NCBI RefSeq assembly: GCF_003337375.1
Contig: NZ_QPJD01000026.1
Coordinates: forward strand, 1-62,771
DNA: 62,771 bases
From: Paenibacillus prosopidis
GTDB lineage: Bacteria > Bacillota > Bacilli > Paenibacillales > Paenibacillaceae
Direction of reading: 5' to 3'
In this document: in pieces, positions 43,216 through 50,845 of the stretch
How the letters are laid out: every line of letters starts with the position of its first letter
Numbering within the stretch: position 1 is the stretch's first letter
Program-made: the position numbers and the translations under genes
The notes under the pieces: generated by a model
Seen by the model: the letters and a program-made list of their open reading frames with translations, nothing else
The model's database searches: none
What the model was told of the DNA's origin: nothing

Positions 43216-45438
43216 TTGGAGAAACCGTACAAAGCAATGTGGAAGGGCGCACTTGCAGCGGCGCTTTCCGTCACCCTCGCGGCTATGCCGCTCGCCGTGT
43301 CTGCGGAAACGGGCGATGGCAATACCGTGCATTTGCGTATCATGGAAACGTCGGACCTGCATGTCAACGTGATGAATTATGATTATTTTGCGGACAAGCC
43401 TACCGACGAATACGGACTGGCGAAGACGGCATCGCTCATCAAGAAGGCGCGGGAGGAAGTGCCTAACAGCCTTCTGTTCGACAATGGCGATTTGATTCAA
43501 GGCAATCCGCTGGGCGATTATGTCGCGACGGTGGACAAGCTTCAGCAGGGTGAGACTCATCCGGTGTATAAAGCGATGAATCTGCTCGATTATGATGCGG
43601 GCAACTTAGGCAATCATGAATTCAATTATGGCCTTTCCTTCTTGGAAACATCGCTTGCGGGGGCGGAATTCCCTTATGTGAATGCGAACATTTATAAGTT
43701 TGACGGAGATGCGGACGAGACGAATGATAAAAACCTGTTCACGCCGTATCTTATTCTGGATAAGGAAGTGACGGATGGCGCAGGTGCGAAGCACCAGCTA
43801 AAGGTAGGCGTAATCGGCTTCGTGCCGCCTCAAATCACGCAATGGGATAAAGCGCATTTGGAAGGAAAGGTTACGGTCAAAGATATCGTGAAGACGGCCG
43901 AGAAGTTTGTGCCGGAAATAAAGGCAAAGGGAGCGGATCTTATTGTCGCTATTCCGCATTCGGGCTTTGAGGATATTCCGCAGACGCCATTAATGGAGAA
44001 CTCAGTGCTCTATTTGAGTAAAGTAGCCGGTATTGACGCTATTCTGTTCGGCCATGCGCACAAAGTGTTCCCTGACAAATCATTTGAAGGCAAGACAGGC
44101 GTCGACCTCGTCAAAGGAACGATCAACGGCGTCCCTTCCGTTGAGCCGGGTTACTGGGGCAATAACCTTGGCATCATTGATTTGACGCTGCAGAAGAAGG
44201 ACGGGAAGTGGGCGGTCGTCGATTCCAAGACTGCAGTTAAGCCCATCTTTGACACGGTTAACAAGGTGCCGCTCGTTGAAGCGGATCAGTCGGTCGTTGA
44301 TGCGGTCAAGGAAGATCATGAGCATACGCTTGAATATGTGCGTGGACCCGTCGGTAAGACCACCGCGCCAATTAACAGCTGGTTTGCGCTCATTCAAGAC
44401 GACCCTTCCATTCAGATCGTGACGAATGCGCAAAAATGGTATGTCGAAAAGCATTTGCAAGGAACGGAATACGAGGGTATCCCGGTGTTGTCAGCTGGAG
44501 CGCCGTTCAAGGCGGGAGGCCGCCAAGGTCCAAACTATTATACAAATATTAAAGCAGGAGATATTGCGATTAAGAACGTTGCCGACTTGTATTTATATTC
44601 CAATACGGTTAATGCGTTACTCGTTACTGGAGCCGAGCTAAAGGAGTGGTTGGAGTGGTCTGCCGGCCAGTTCAAGCAGATCGATCCGGCAAGCACGGAG
44701 AAGCAAGAGCTTATAAATTATGATTTTCCAACGTACAACTTTGATGTGATCGACGGAGTGACTTATCAGATCGACGTCACCAAGCCGCCGAAGTATGAAC
44801 CGAACGGTACGCTAAGGAACGAAGGCGCCAAAAGGATCGTCAACCTGCAATTCGGCGGAAATCCGATTAAAGCAGATCAAAAATTCATTGTCGCATCAAA
44901 CAACTATCGCGCGTCCTCCAGCAAATTTGCTAATCCTGACGGCAAACGAATTATTCTGGCTGCGCCAGACGAGAACCGTCAAGTCGTTATTGATTACATC
45001 CGCTCCTTCAAGACGATCAATCCGGCTGCAGACGGCAACTGGTCGCTTGCGTCCATTAACGACAAGGTAAATGTCACATTCAAGACATCGCCGGATGCGA
45101 AGGCTGCAGACGAAGCGAACAAGGCGATTGCGTTCACTGCCGATACGGAGGACGGCTATGCTGAGTTTAAGCTGGATCTGAGACCGCAGGCTGTAGTGAA
45201 GCCGGCAGAGCCGACAAAACCAGAGGTGAAGCCAACAGAGCCTGTGAAGCCCGGAAAGCCGGCAACGACGTCGCCGCAGACCCCTCACGAGACTGTATAT
45301 ACGGTCAAAACAGGGGATACCTTGTATGGGATTGCTTTGAAGCATGGCACGTCTTGGCAGAAGCTGGCCAGCTATAATAAGCTGAAAAACCCACATCTCA
45401 TCTATCCTGGGCAAAAGATTAAGATACCGGCCAAATAA
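43216..45438 (+). CDS. Secreted nucleotidase/2',3'-cyclic phosphodiesterase with LysM
   Basis: A 740-residue secreted enzyme. A signal peptide ends near VSAETG (residue 30). The metallophosphatase domain starts with LRIMETSDLHVNV and has DNGDLIQGNPLG, NLGNHEFNYG and ILFGHAHKVF, giving the bimetal ligands; the 5'-nucleotidase C-terminal domain covers about 370-620. A Pro/Lys-rich linker (PAEPTKPEVKPTEPVKPG) leads to one LysM domain at the C-terminus (YTVKTGDTLYGIALKHG) that holds it in the wall. This is the CpdB/YfkN type, which scavenges phosphate and nucleosides. Start TTG 43216 is 7 nt after AAGGAGGAG; TTG 43213 is adjacent. Confidence 0.92.
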   Translation: MEKPYKAMWKGALAAALSVTLAAMPLAVSAETGDGNTVHLRIMETSDLHVNVMNYDYFADKPTDEYGLAKTASLIKKAREEVPNSLLFDNGDLIQGNPLGDYVATVDKLQQGETHPVYKAMNLLDYDAGNLGNHEFNYGLSFLETSLAGAEFPYVNANIYKFDGDADETNDKNLFTPYLILDKEVTDGAGAKHQLKVGVIGFVPPQITQWDKAHLEGKVTVKDIVKTAEKFVPEIKAKGADLIVAIPHSGFEDIPQTPLMENSVLYLSKVAGIDAILFGHAHKVFPDKSFEGKTGVDLVKGTINGVPSVEPGYWGNNLGIIDLTLQKKDGKWAVVDSKTAVKPIFDTVNKVPLVEADQSVVDAVKEDHEHTLEYVRGPVGKTTAPINSWFALIQDDPSIQIVTNAQKWYVEKHLQGTEYEGIPVLSAGAPFKAGGRQGPNYYTNIKAGDIAIKNVADLYLYSNTVNALLVTGAELKEWLEWSAGQFKQIDPASTEKQELINYDFPTYNFDVIDGVTYQIDVTKPPKYEPNGTLRNEGAKRIVNLQFGGNPIKADQKFIVASNNYRASSSKFANPDGKRIILAAPDENRQVVIDYIRSFKTINPAADGNWSLASINDKVNVTFKTSPDAKAADEANKAIAFTADTEDGYAEFKLDLRPQAVVKPAEPTKPEVKPTEPVKPGKPATTSPQTPHETVYTVKTGDTLYGIALKHGTSWQKLASYNKLKNPHLIYPGQKIKIPAK

Positions 45439-45456
45439 AGAACCCGCATTGATAAT

Positions 45457-45496
45457 AAGACGTTTTCCGCGTAATCTTAGCGGAAAGCGTCTTTTG
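45457..45496 (+). terminator. Terminator after the nucleotidase gene
   Basis: AAGACGTTTTCCGC / GCGGAAAGCGTCTT (one mismatch) with a 9-nt loop, followed by TTG. Confidence 0.75.
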
Positions 45497-45567
45497 CTGT
45501 TTGCGAAGGATTTGTTTTTCCTATCCGGGCCAGACTTATCTTATAGGAAATACAGGAGGAATAAACA

Positions 45568-46077
45568 ATGCGTATACATTCATTCCCGCCGGTAATTGAT
45601 GAGCGGGCCCGCGTCCTTATCCTTGGTACAGCGCCTAGCGTCAAATCGCTGGAGTTCGGACAGTTTTACGGACATCCCCAAAATTATTTATGGCGTATCG
45701 TTTACGGTTTATTCGGTGCAGGGACACCGGATGACAATTATTCGAACCGGCTGGCATTTCTGAAGGAGCATAGGCTGGCGCTGTGGGATGTGATCGAATC
45801 GTGCGAACGCGAAGGCAGCCTAGACATGAACATCCGGGCAGAGGTCCCCCAAAAGCTGCCGGAGCTAATAGCGAGGTATCCGCAGCTGAGCTGCTTCGCA
45901 TTTAACGGGGCCAAAGCTTATGATACTTTTCATAAATTTTACCGCAATCATGAAAGCTTTCAAGATATTGCGCTATTGAAGCTTCCTTCGACGAGTCCGA
46001 TTCCGACGCCGCGGATGCGAACGCTCGAGGATCGTCTGGAGGCGTGGCGGGAAATTGTCCCTTATACCGAAACTTAA
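45568..46077 (+). CDS. DNA-deoxyinosine glycosylase
   Basis: A 169-residue member of the uracil-DNA glycosylase superfamily, of the hypoxanthine-DNA glycosylase branch (family 6). The opening IHSFPPVIDERARVLILGTAPS, the GHPQNYLWRIVY stretch with its Asn, and the closing FNGAKAYDTF and LPSTSPIPTPRM are the recognised motifs. It excises deaminated adenine (hypoxanthine) from DNA. The ATG follows AGGAGG. It stands just before ywiB-argS in its own unit. Confidence 0.88.
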   Translation: MRIHSFPPVIDERARVLILGTAPSVKSLEFGQFYGHPQNYLWRIVYGLFGAGTPDDNYSNRLAFLKEHRLALWDVIESCEREGSLDMNIRAEVPQKLPELIARYPQLSCFAFNGAKAYDTFHKFYRNHESFQDIALLKLPSTSPIPTPRMRTLEDRLEAWREIVPYTET

Positions 46078-46156
46078 GCCCTCTCTAGCGTTGAAATTAA
46101 GATGCTTCCTGTATATAGTAGTTACATACGATTAGAATGATAACAGGAGCAAGATT

Positions 46157-46618
46157 ATGGGAGATAGCAAGAAAGTGCGGATTACACTGAAAAGCATGCA
46201 GGACGGAAGCTTGAGCACCCACTCGTATGAAGGCGAATGGTTTCGCAAGGAGCGGTCGATATTCATCCGTTACAGCGAGCAGGCGGTAGAAGGCGACCCG
46301 AATGCCGGCGAAGTGCGTACGCTTGTGCGTTACCGGCCGGACGAGCTGTCTATCGTGCGGCGCGGCGTCATAGAATCGGAGCAGCTGTTCGCGCCCGGGC
46401 GGAGGCGTTCGGGTCATTACCGTTCGCGGGCGGCGTCATTCCCGCTCGAAACGGAAACGCTGCAGTTGTCGCTGCAAGCGTCGGACCGTAACGCGGATGC
46501 GGAACAATTGCCGTCGAAGCTGCCATTCACGCTGGAATGGAAGTACGAACTGCATGTTAGCGATCAAATGTCGGGCCGTTTCCATATACGGCTCCATATA
46601 CAGGAGGAACTCAATTAA
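46157..46618 (+). CDS. ywiB: DUF1934 protein YwiB
   Basis: A 153-residue protein of the DUF1934 (YwiB) family, a calycin-like beta barrel by homology. The first part reads KVRITLKSMQDGSL, followed by beta strands, and it ends FTLEWKYELHVSD with FHIRLHIQEELN. As in B. subtilis, it precedes argS; the stop overlaps the argS start (TAATG), so translation is coupled. Function is not known. Confidence 0.88.
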   Translation: MGDSKKVRITLKSMQDGSLSTHSYEGEWFRKERSIFIRYSEQAVEGDPNAGEVRTLVRYRPDELSIVRRGVIESEQLFAPGRRRSGHYRSRAASFPLETETLQLSLQASDRNADAEQLPSKLPFTLEWKYELHVSDQMSGRFHIRLHIQEELN

Positions 46619-48297
46619 TGAACGCAAATGTACTCGACAAAATGTATGAACAGGTCAAGTCGGCTATTGCCGATGCAGCGGTAGCTGCGGGCCTCGCGGC
46701 TCGGGAGGAGCTTCCCGCTTTCGTGCTGGAGGTGCCAAAGGACAAATCGCACGGCGACTTGGCGACGAATGCCGCGATGCAGCTGACGAAGCTGGCGAAG
46801 CGTAACCCGCGTCAAATCGCGGAAGCGATTATCGCGAATTTGGATACCAAGCAGGCTTCGATTCAAGCGGCGGAGATTGCGGGGCCGGGTTTTATTAATT
46901 TCCGTATGGATAAGAGTTATCTTTATCCGGTTGTAGGCGAAGCGCTGCAAGCGGGCGAGGATTATGGACGTATCGTAGAAGGCAACAATAAACGGGTGCA
47001 AGTGGAGTTTGTTAGCGCGAATCCAACGGGCAGCCTGCATCTCGGACATGCCCGCGGTGCAGCGGTTGGCGACGCGTTGTGCAACGTTCTCGATTTTGCG
47101 GGATATGACGTGACGCGCGAATACTATATCAACGATGCAGGTAAGCAAGTAGAGAACCTGGCCGTTTCTATCGAAGCGCGGTATCGTCAAGCGCTTGGGC
47201 AATCAGCCGACATGCCGGAGGACGGTTATTACGGTGAAGATATTATCGGATTCGCCAAGCTGCTAGTAGAGCAAGAGGGAGACCGCTTGCTTGAGCTGCC
47301 TGATCAAGAGCGGTTTACGTTTTTCCGCCAGTTCGGCTTGGAGCGGGAGCTGGATAAAATTAAACGCGATCTGGGACGCTTCCGCGTAGGCTTCGATGTT
47401 TGGTACAGTGAAACCGCGCTCTATGAAAGCGGCCAAGTGGAGCAAGGGCTTGAAGCGCTCAAAGCGACAGGACATGTGTACGAGGAAGAAGGAGCGACGT
47501 GGCTGTCCACGATGCCGTTCGGCGACGACAAAAACCGCGTCCTTGTGAAAAATGACGGCTCGTACACCTATTTGACGCCGGATATCGCTTATCACCGGGA
47601 TAAGTTCAGCCGCGGCTTCGATCAAATGATTAACATCTGGGGCGCCGATCACCACGGCTATATTCCGCGTGTGAAGGCGGCTATGGCAGCGCTCGGCAAC
47701 GATCCGAATAAACTGACGGTGCTTATAGCCCAGATGGTAAGCTTGTTTCAAAACGGCGAGAAAATGAAAATGTCGAAGCGGACCGGAAAAGCGGTTACGA
47801 TGGAAGATTTGATGGACGAGGTAGGCGTTGACGCTATTCGTTATTTCTTCTCGATGCGCAGTATGGATTCGCATCTCGATTTCGATATGGACCTTGCTAT
47901 TTCTACATCCAATGAAAATCCGGTATTTTACGTTCAGTATGCGCATGCGCGGATTTGCAGCATTTTCAGACAAGCGGAGGAGCAGGGGATCGTACTGAAG
48001 TCGCCCGATACTATCGATTACAGCAAGCTTGCTGCAGAGGCTGAATTCGATTTATTGCGTAAGATCGGCGAGCTGCCGCAGGAAGTTTCCGAGGCTGCGG
48101 CACAATATGCGCCGCATCGTCTCATTCGTTATGTATATGAACTGGCCTCGCAGTTCCATAGCTATTATAGAGCCGAGCGTGTCATTACAGAGGATGCTGA
48201 ACAGACACAGGCTCGCCTCGCTTTGCTCGGAGCAGTCCGTATTTCCATTGCGAATGTGCTGCGCTTAGTCGGCGTATCCGCGCCTGAACGGATGTAG
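46618..48297 (+). CDS. argS: Arginyl-tRNA synthetase
   Basis: A 559-residue class I synthetase that charges tRNA-Arg. The N-terminal Arg-specific domain (about 1-110) precedes the Rossmann core with the HIGH motif as SLHLGHARGAAVGDAL (near 141), and the KMSKS-like loop reads KMKMSKRTGKAV near 380. The C-terminal DALR anticodon domain carries YVQYAHARICSIF and ends RLVGVSAPERM. The length is standard. It follows ywiB without a gap. Confidence 0.97.
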   Translation: MNANVLDKMYEQVKSAIADAAVAAGLAAREELPAFVLEVPKDKSHGDLATNAAMQLTKLAKRNPRQIAEAIIANLDTKQASIQAAEIAGPGFINFRMDKSYLYPVVGEALQAGEDYGRIVEGNNKRVQVEFVSANPTGSLHLGHARGAAVGDALCNVLDFAGYDVTREYYINDAGKQVENLAVSIEARYRQALGQSADMPEDGYYGEDIIGFAKLLVEQEGDRLLELPDQERFTFFRQFGLERELDKIKRDLGRFRVGFDVWYSETALYESGQVEQGLEALKATGHVYEEEGATWLSTMPFGDDKNRVLVKNDGSYTYLTPDIAYHRDKFSRGFDQMINIWGADHHGYIPRVKAAMAALGNDPNKLTVLIAQMVSLFQNGEKMKMSKRTGKAVTMEDLMDEVGVDAIRYFFSMRSMDSHLDFDMDLAISTSNENPVFYVQYAHARICSIFRQAEEQGIVLKSPDTIDYSKLAAEAEFDLLRKIGELPQEVSEAAAQYAPHRLIRYVYELASQFHSYYRAERVITEDAEQTQARLALLGAVRISIANVLRLVGVSAPERM

Positions 48298-48307
48298 TCT
48301 GTAATAA

Positions 48308-48344
48308 AATAAAACAAACCGTGGATTTAAGCTTTTTCCACGGC
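48308..48344 (-). terminator. Terminator overlapping the protease gene end
   Basis: On the minus strand, CCGTGGAAA ... (T)TTCCACGG-type pairing: GCCGTGGA / TCCACGGT with a loop AAAAGCTTAAA, followed by TTGTTTTATTTT. The 5' arm is part of the last codons of the S8 protease gene (stop at 48327). Confidence 0.7.
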
Positions 48345-49547
48345 TTGCAGCATACGCATTACGTCAAGCTCGCCGATCGTTCGGCGGGCTTTGTTGCCTC
48401 TAAGCGGCTGTATGGAGCGCTTAATGATATTCTTTATTTCAGTCGGTGTCAGCTCCGGCTTCATTGCGAGCAGAAGGGCAATCGCTCCGCTGACGTGGGA
48501 GGTGGCCATGGAGGTTCCGCTCATTTCATGGTATTTGCCTTGCAGCCAGGCAGAAACAATTTTATCACCTGGTGCATATACATCAATATAGGTGCCGCGG
48601 TTGCTGAATGGAGCGACACGGCGAAGCTTTGTTGTAGCGCCAACCGATATGGTTTGAGGGTAGCGTGCAGGATAATCTACGGAGCGGCGTTTTCCGTCAT
48701 TGCCTGAGGAGGCTACGATTATAATGCCGGCATTATGTGCATTAATGACTGCGCCGAGCAGCGCTTTGCTTCTTGTTTTCATACCGAAGCTCATGTTGAT
48801 GACGTTCATGCGATTTCGGACACACCATTCAATACCGAGAATAATGTCGGATACGAAGGCGCTCCCATTGTGATCGAAAGCTTTAACAGGGGAAATAAGT
48901 GAACGAGGAGCTACGCCGATCATGCCCTTCAGCTGGTTTGCTGCTGCAATCGTTCCGGCGATATGCGTTCCATGACCGTTGTCATCATGCGGAAGCATGC
49001 TTCTGTTAAGCAAATTGATGCCTCTCGACAGCGATTGACGTAAGTCGGGGTGATTAAAATCGACACCGGTATCAATGACGCCGACCTTGATGTGATGGCC
49101 GGTCGTCGTACTCCATGCTAGAGGGGCTTTGATTTGTGACACGCCCCATGGAATACCTTTCTCTACAGCAATCGACTTTTGCGTAGAGGCATGAACGCTG
49201 ATTTTGCAGTCCTTTTCAATCCATACTCGTCCCGAGAAACACTCAAGCGTCTCCTCGGCCGGCAGCCGGCAAGATATACCGCGAATAGTCGGCATTTGTC
49301 TAATGCTCTTTTGAGGGGATGACGACGATGGGACTTCCGGCAATTGCTGTATGAAACGCCGGTAGTCGCTCACATGCTGAAAGCGAATGATGCGCTTTTC
49401 TGTCGCTGTGTCCGTACAAGCCATCGTATCCTGCAGCAAGCGGATAAAAGCGGCGGTATCCAAATTTGGTTTCCCTCCCGACGGACGATGCTGAACTATT
49501 GTATGAACGAGCGCTGCAAACTGCATGAGCAACTTGCCTTTTTTCAT
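48327..49547 (-). CDS. Subtilisin-like S8 serine protease, cytoplasmic type
   Basis: A 406-residue protease. The catalytic triad is complete: Asp in VGVIDTGVDFNHPDL, His in DNGHGTHIAGTI, Ser in SGTSMATSHVSGAIAL. The N-terminus (about 1-120) has no signal peptide; it is basic and resembles AprX-type intracellular proteases with a prodomain-like leader. The oxyanion Asn sits in VASSGNDGKRR. A role in protein turnover or sporulation is possible. The start ATG 49547 has no clear ribosome site; a second ATG eight codons in is the alternative. Confidence 0.85.
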   Translation of the reverse strand: MKKGKLLMQFAALVHTIVQHRPSGGKPNLDTAAFIRLLQDTMACTDTATEKRIIRFQHVSDYRRFIQQLPEVPSSSSPQKSIRQMPTIRGISCRLPAEETLECFSGRVWIEKDCKISVHASTQKSIAVEKGIPWGVSQIKAPLAWSTTTGHHIKVGVIDTGVDFNHPDLRQSLSRGINLLNRSMLPHDDNGHGTHIAGTIAAANQLKGMIGVAPRSLISPVKAFDHNGSAFVSDIILGIEWCVRNRMNVINMSFGMKTRSKALLGAVINAHNAGIIIVASSGNDGKRRSVDYPARYPQTISVGATTKLRRVAPFSNRGTYIDVYAPGDKIVSAWLQGKYHEMSGTSMATSHVSGAIALLLAMKPELTPTEIKNIIKRSIQPLRGNKARRTIGELDVMRMLQAVEKA

Positions 49548-49668
49548 ATAATTAGGCTTGAATCCGTGTCAAAAATCGATACTGGACATAGTATGAACAA
49601 AGAGTTCTCAGGGGCTCTTACGTCCCCGATGCGCGAGGCTCGTGTCGAGGCCGGCAGGATACAGTCAA

Positions 49669-49705
49669 AACGGAGGGATATTCCCTTCGTTTTTTGCTTT
49701 TGCGT
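49669..49705 (+). terminator. Orphan terminator before rpoE
   Basis: AACGGAGGGA / TCCCTTCGTT with a 3-nt loop, followed by TTTTTG. It stands on the + strand 130 nt before rpoE, with no + strand gene between it and argS. Confidence 0.65.
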
Positions 49706-49832
49706 CCAAGCTGTAAAGGCAGTCCTTGTGGCCGCTTGCTTTTTTGCAGGAAATAGGTTTTACTATACTTTGACTAGCGTAATCGGCAATGAACAAGTAC
49801 ATAAATTAATTGGCAAGAGAGGATGTGTCCAT

Positions 49833-50411
49833 ATGAGCAGCAGCAATTTTACGTTAAAGCTGGATCCTGAACGTATGAAGGAAATGCCTATGGTCGATTT
49901 GGCGTTCGAAGTGCTGAAAGCGGCTAATACGCCTTACTATTATCGCGATCTGATGATGGAGATCGCTAAAATACGCGGTCTTTCCGCAGATGGCATCAAC
50001 CAGTTCATCGCACAAGTGTACACAGAAATCAATATCGATGGCCGTTTCGCATGCGTAGGCAGCAATATGTGGGGATTGAAGCGCTGGTACCCGGTTGAGC
50101 GCTCCGAGGATCCTGTAGGCAATGCTAAGCGTACGCGCATCATTAATGATGACGATGATTTAGAGGACGACGATGTATTCGCGGACGAGGAAGAGGATGC
50201 GTACGCGGAGCAGGAAGAAGATTATGATGTATTCGACGAGGATCGTGAAGACTTCGAAGAGGCGGAAGAGGAATCGGAAGTCGATGAGGAAGTCGTCATT
50301 GATGACGAGGAGATCGACGAGGAAGAGGTCGAAGGCGATTTAGATACTGAAGACGTGGAGTCGGATGACGAAGACGAGTTTGAAGACGATGATGAGGACG
50401 ATGACAAGTAA
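49833..50411 (+). CDS. rpoE: DNA-directed RNA polymerase delta subunit
   Basis: A 192-residue delta subunit. The N-terminal HARE-HTH domain (about 1-90; MVDLAFEVLKAANTPYYYRDLM, NMWGLKRWYPVE) is followed by a long acidic, Asp/Glu-rich disordered tail (about 105-192). Delta speeds RNA polymerase recycling and release of nucleic acids. I place the start at ATG 49833 after AGAGAGGA; the frame is open far upstream without reason. It is directly followed by the repeat region and then pyrG, as in B. subtilis. Confidence 0.95.
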   Translation: MSSSNFTLKLDPERMKEMPMVDLAFEVLKAANTPYYYRDLMMEIAKIRGLSADGINQFIAQVYTEINIDGRFACVGSNMWGLKRWYPVERSEDPVGNAKRTRIINDDDDLEDDDVFADEEEDAYAEQEEDYDVFDEDREDFEEAEEESEVDEEVVIDDEEIDEEEVEGDLDTEDVESDDEDEFEDDDEDDDK

Positions 50412-50435
50412 TTTGCTTGAAATGAAGCAATGCTT

Positions 50436-50465
50436 CCAAAGGACGGCGACAGCTATTTACGCTTG
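50436..50465 (-). repeat. Dispersed repeat, partial copy R3
   Basis: CCAAAGGACGGCGACAGCTA then TTTACGCTTG matches the GC-rich half of R1 (same orientation as R1, reading +). In the KRKRL frame it has a stop. With the start of R2 it forms a 30-bp imperfect inverted repeat 95 bp apart. Confidence 0.6.
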
Positions 50466-50560
50466 CGCAAAATCTGTGATGGCAGTTTAGCTTGACAGGC
50501 CCTATAAGGGCAGAGTAAACTATTGCATGGGCTTCAGATTCGGTTAACAAATAACGCATA

Positions 50561-50660
50561 CAAGCGTAAGCGGCTGGCACCGTCATTTGGCGGCAAAGCT
50601 CGTTTCGCGATGAAATATAAGCAGAGTATAAAATGCAAAATTTATATTTTCTTATATTTT
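50561..50660 (+). repeat. Dispersed 100-bp repeat, copy R2
   Basis: About 80% identical over 100 bp to R1 (23632-23731) in the opposite orientation. It has the GC-rich part CAAGCGTAAGCGGCTGGCAC and CTCGTTTCGCG, then AT-rich TATATTTTCTTATATTTT. Confidence 0.8.
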
Positions 50661-50675
50661 TATATATGCCAAAAG

Positions 50676-50712
50676 GAAAAGTGCCCCGTTGCTACGGGTG
50701 TCACTTTTTTTG
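50676..50712 (+). terminator. Terminator (rpoE/repeat region)
   Basis: AAAGTGCCCCGT / ACGGGTGTCACTTT with TTTTTTG. It ends rpoE transcripts downstream of the repeat copies. Confidence 0.8.
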
Positions 50713-50845
50713 TTTGTAGGGAATGGATCTGCAGGATTGATTTCCACAAACTGGATGGATTGGCGGAGTGTATCTGCATCCATGTTTATCGAGTAAATGG
50801 GCAAACCTAAACATTAACCATAGGAGCTTGGAGGGTATCATAACA

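Larger units (their letters stand above)
50412..50845. other. Intergenic repeat region between rpoE and pyrG
   Basis: No accepted gene lies here. The stretch holds R3 (50436-50465) and R2 (50561-50660) of the dispersed repeat in opposite orientation, a terminator-like hairpin (50676-50712) and the pyrG leader. An open frame through R2 reads KRKRLAPSFGGKARFAMKYK and resembles the frame in R1, but has no start signal. Confidence 0.7.

Noticed and set aside
49344..49832. Upstream in-frame extension of rpoE (163 codons)
   Set aside because: It crosses the S8 protease start and a terminator hairpin; rpoE proteins begin at 49833 with a good ribosome site.
50768..50845. Extended start of pyrG
   Set aside because: PyrG N-termini begin TKYIFVTGG; the GTG at 50846 has the ribosome site.
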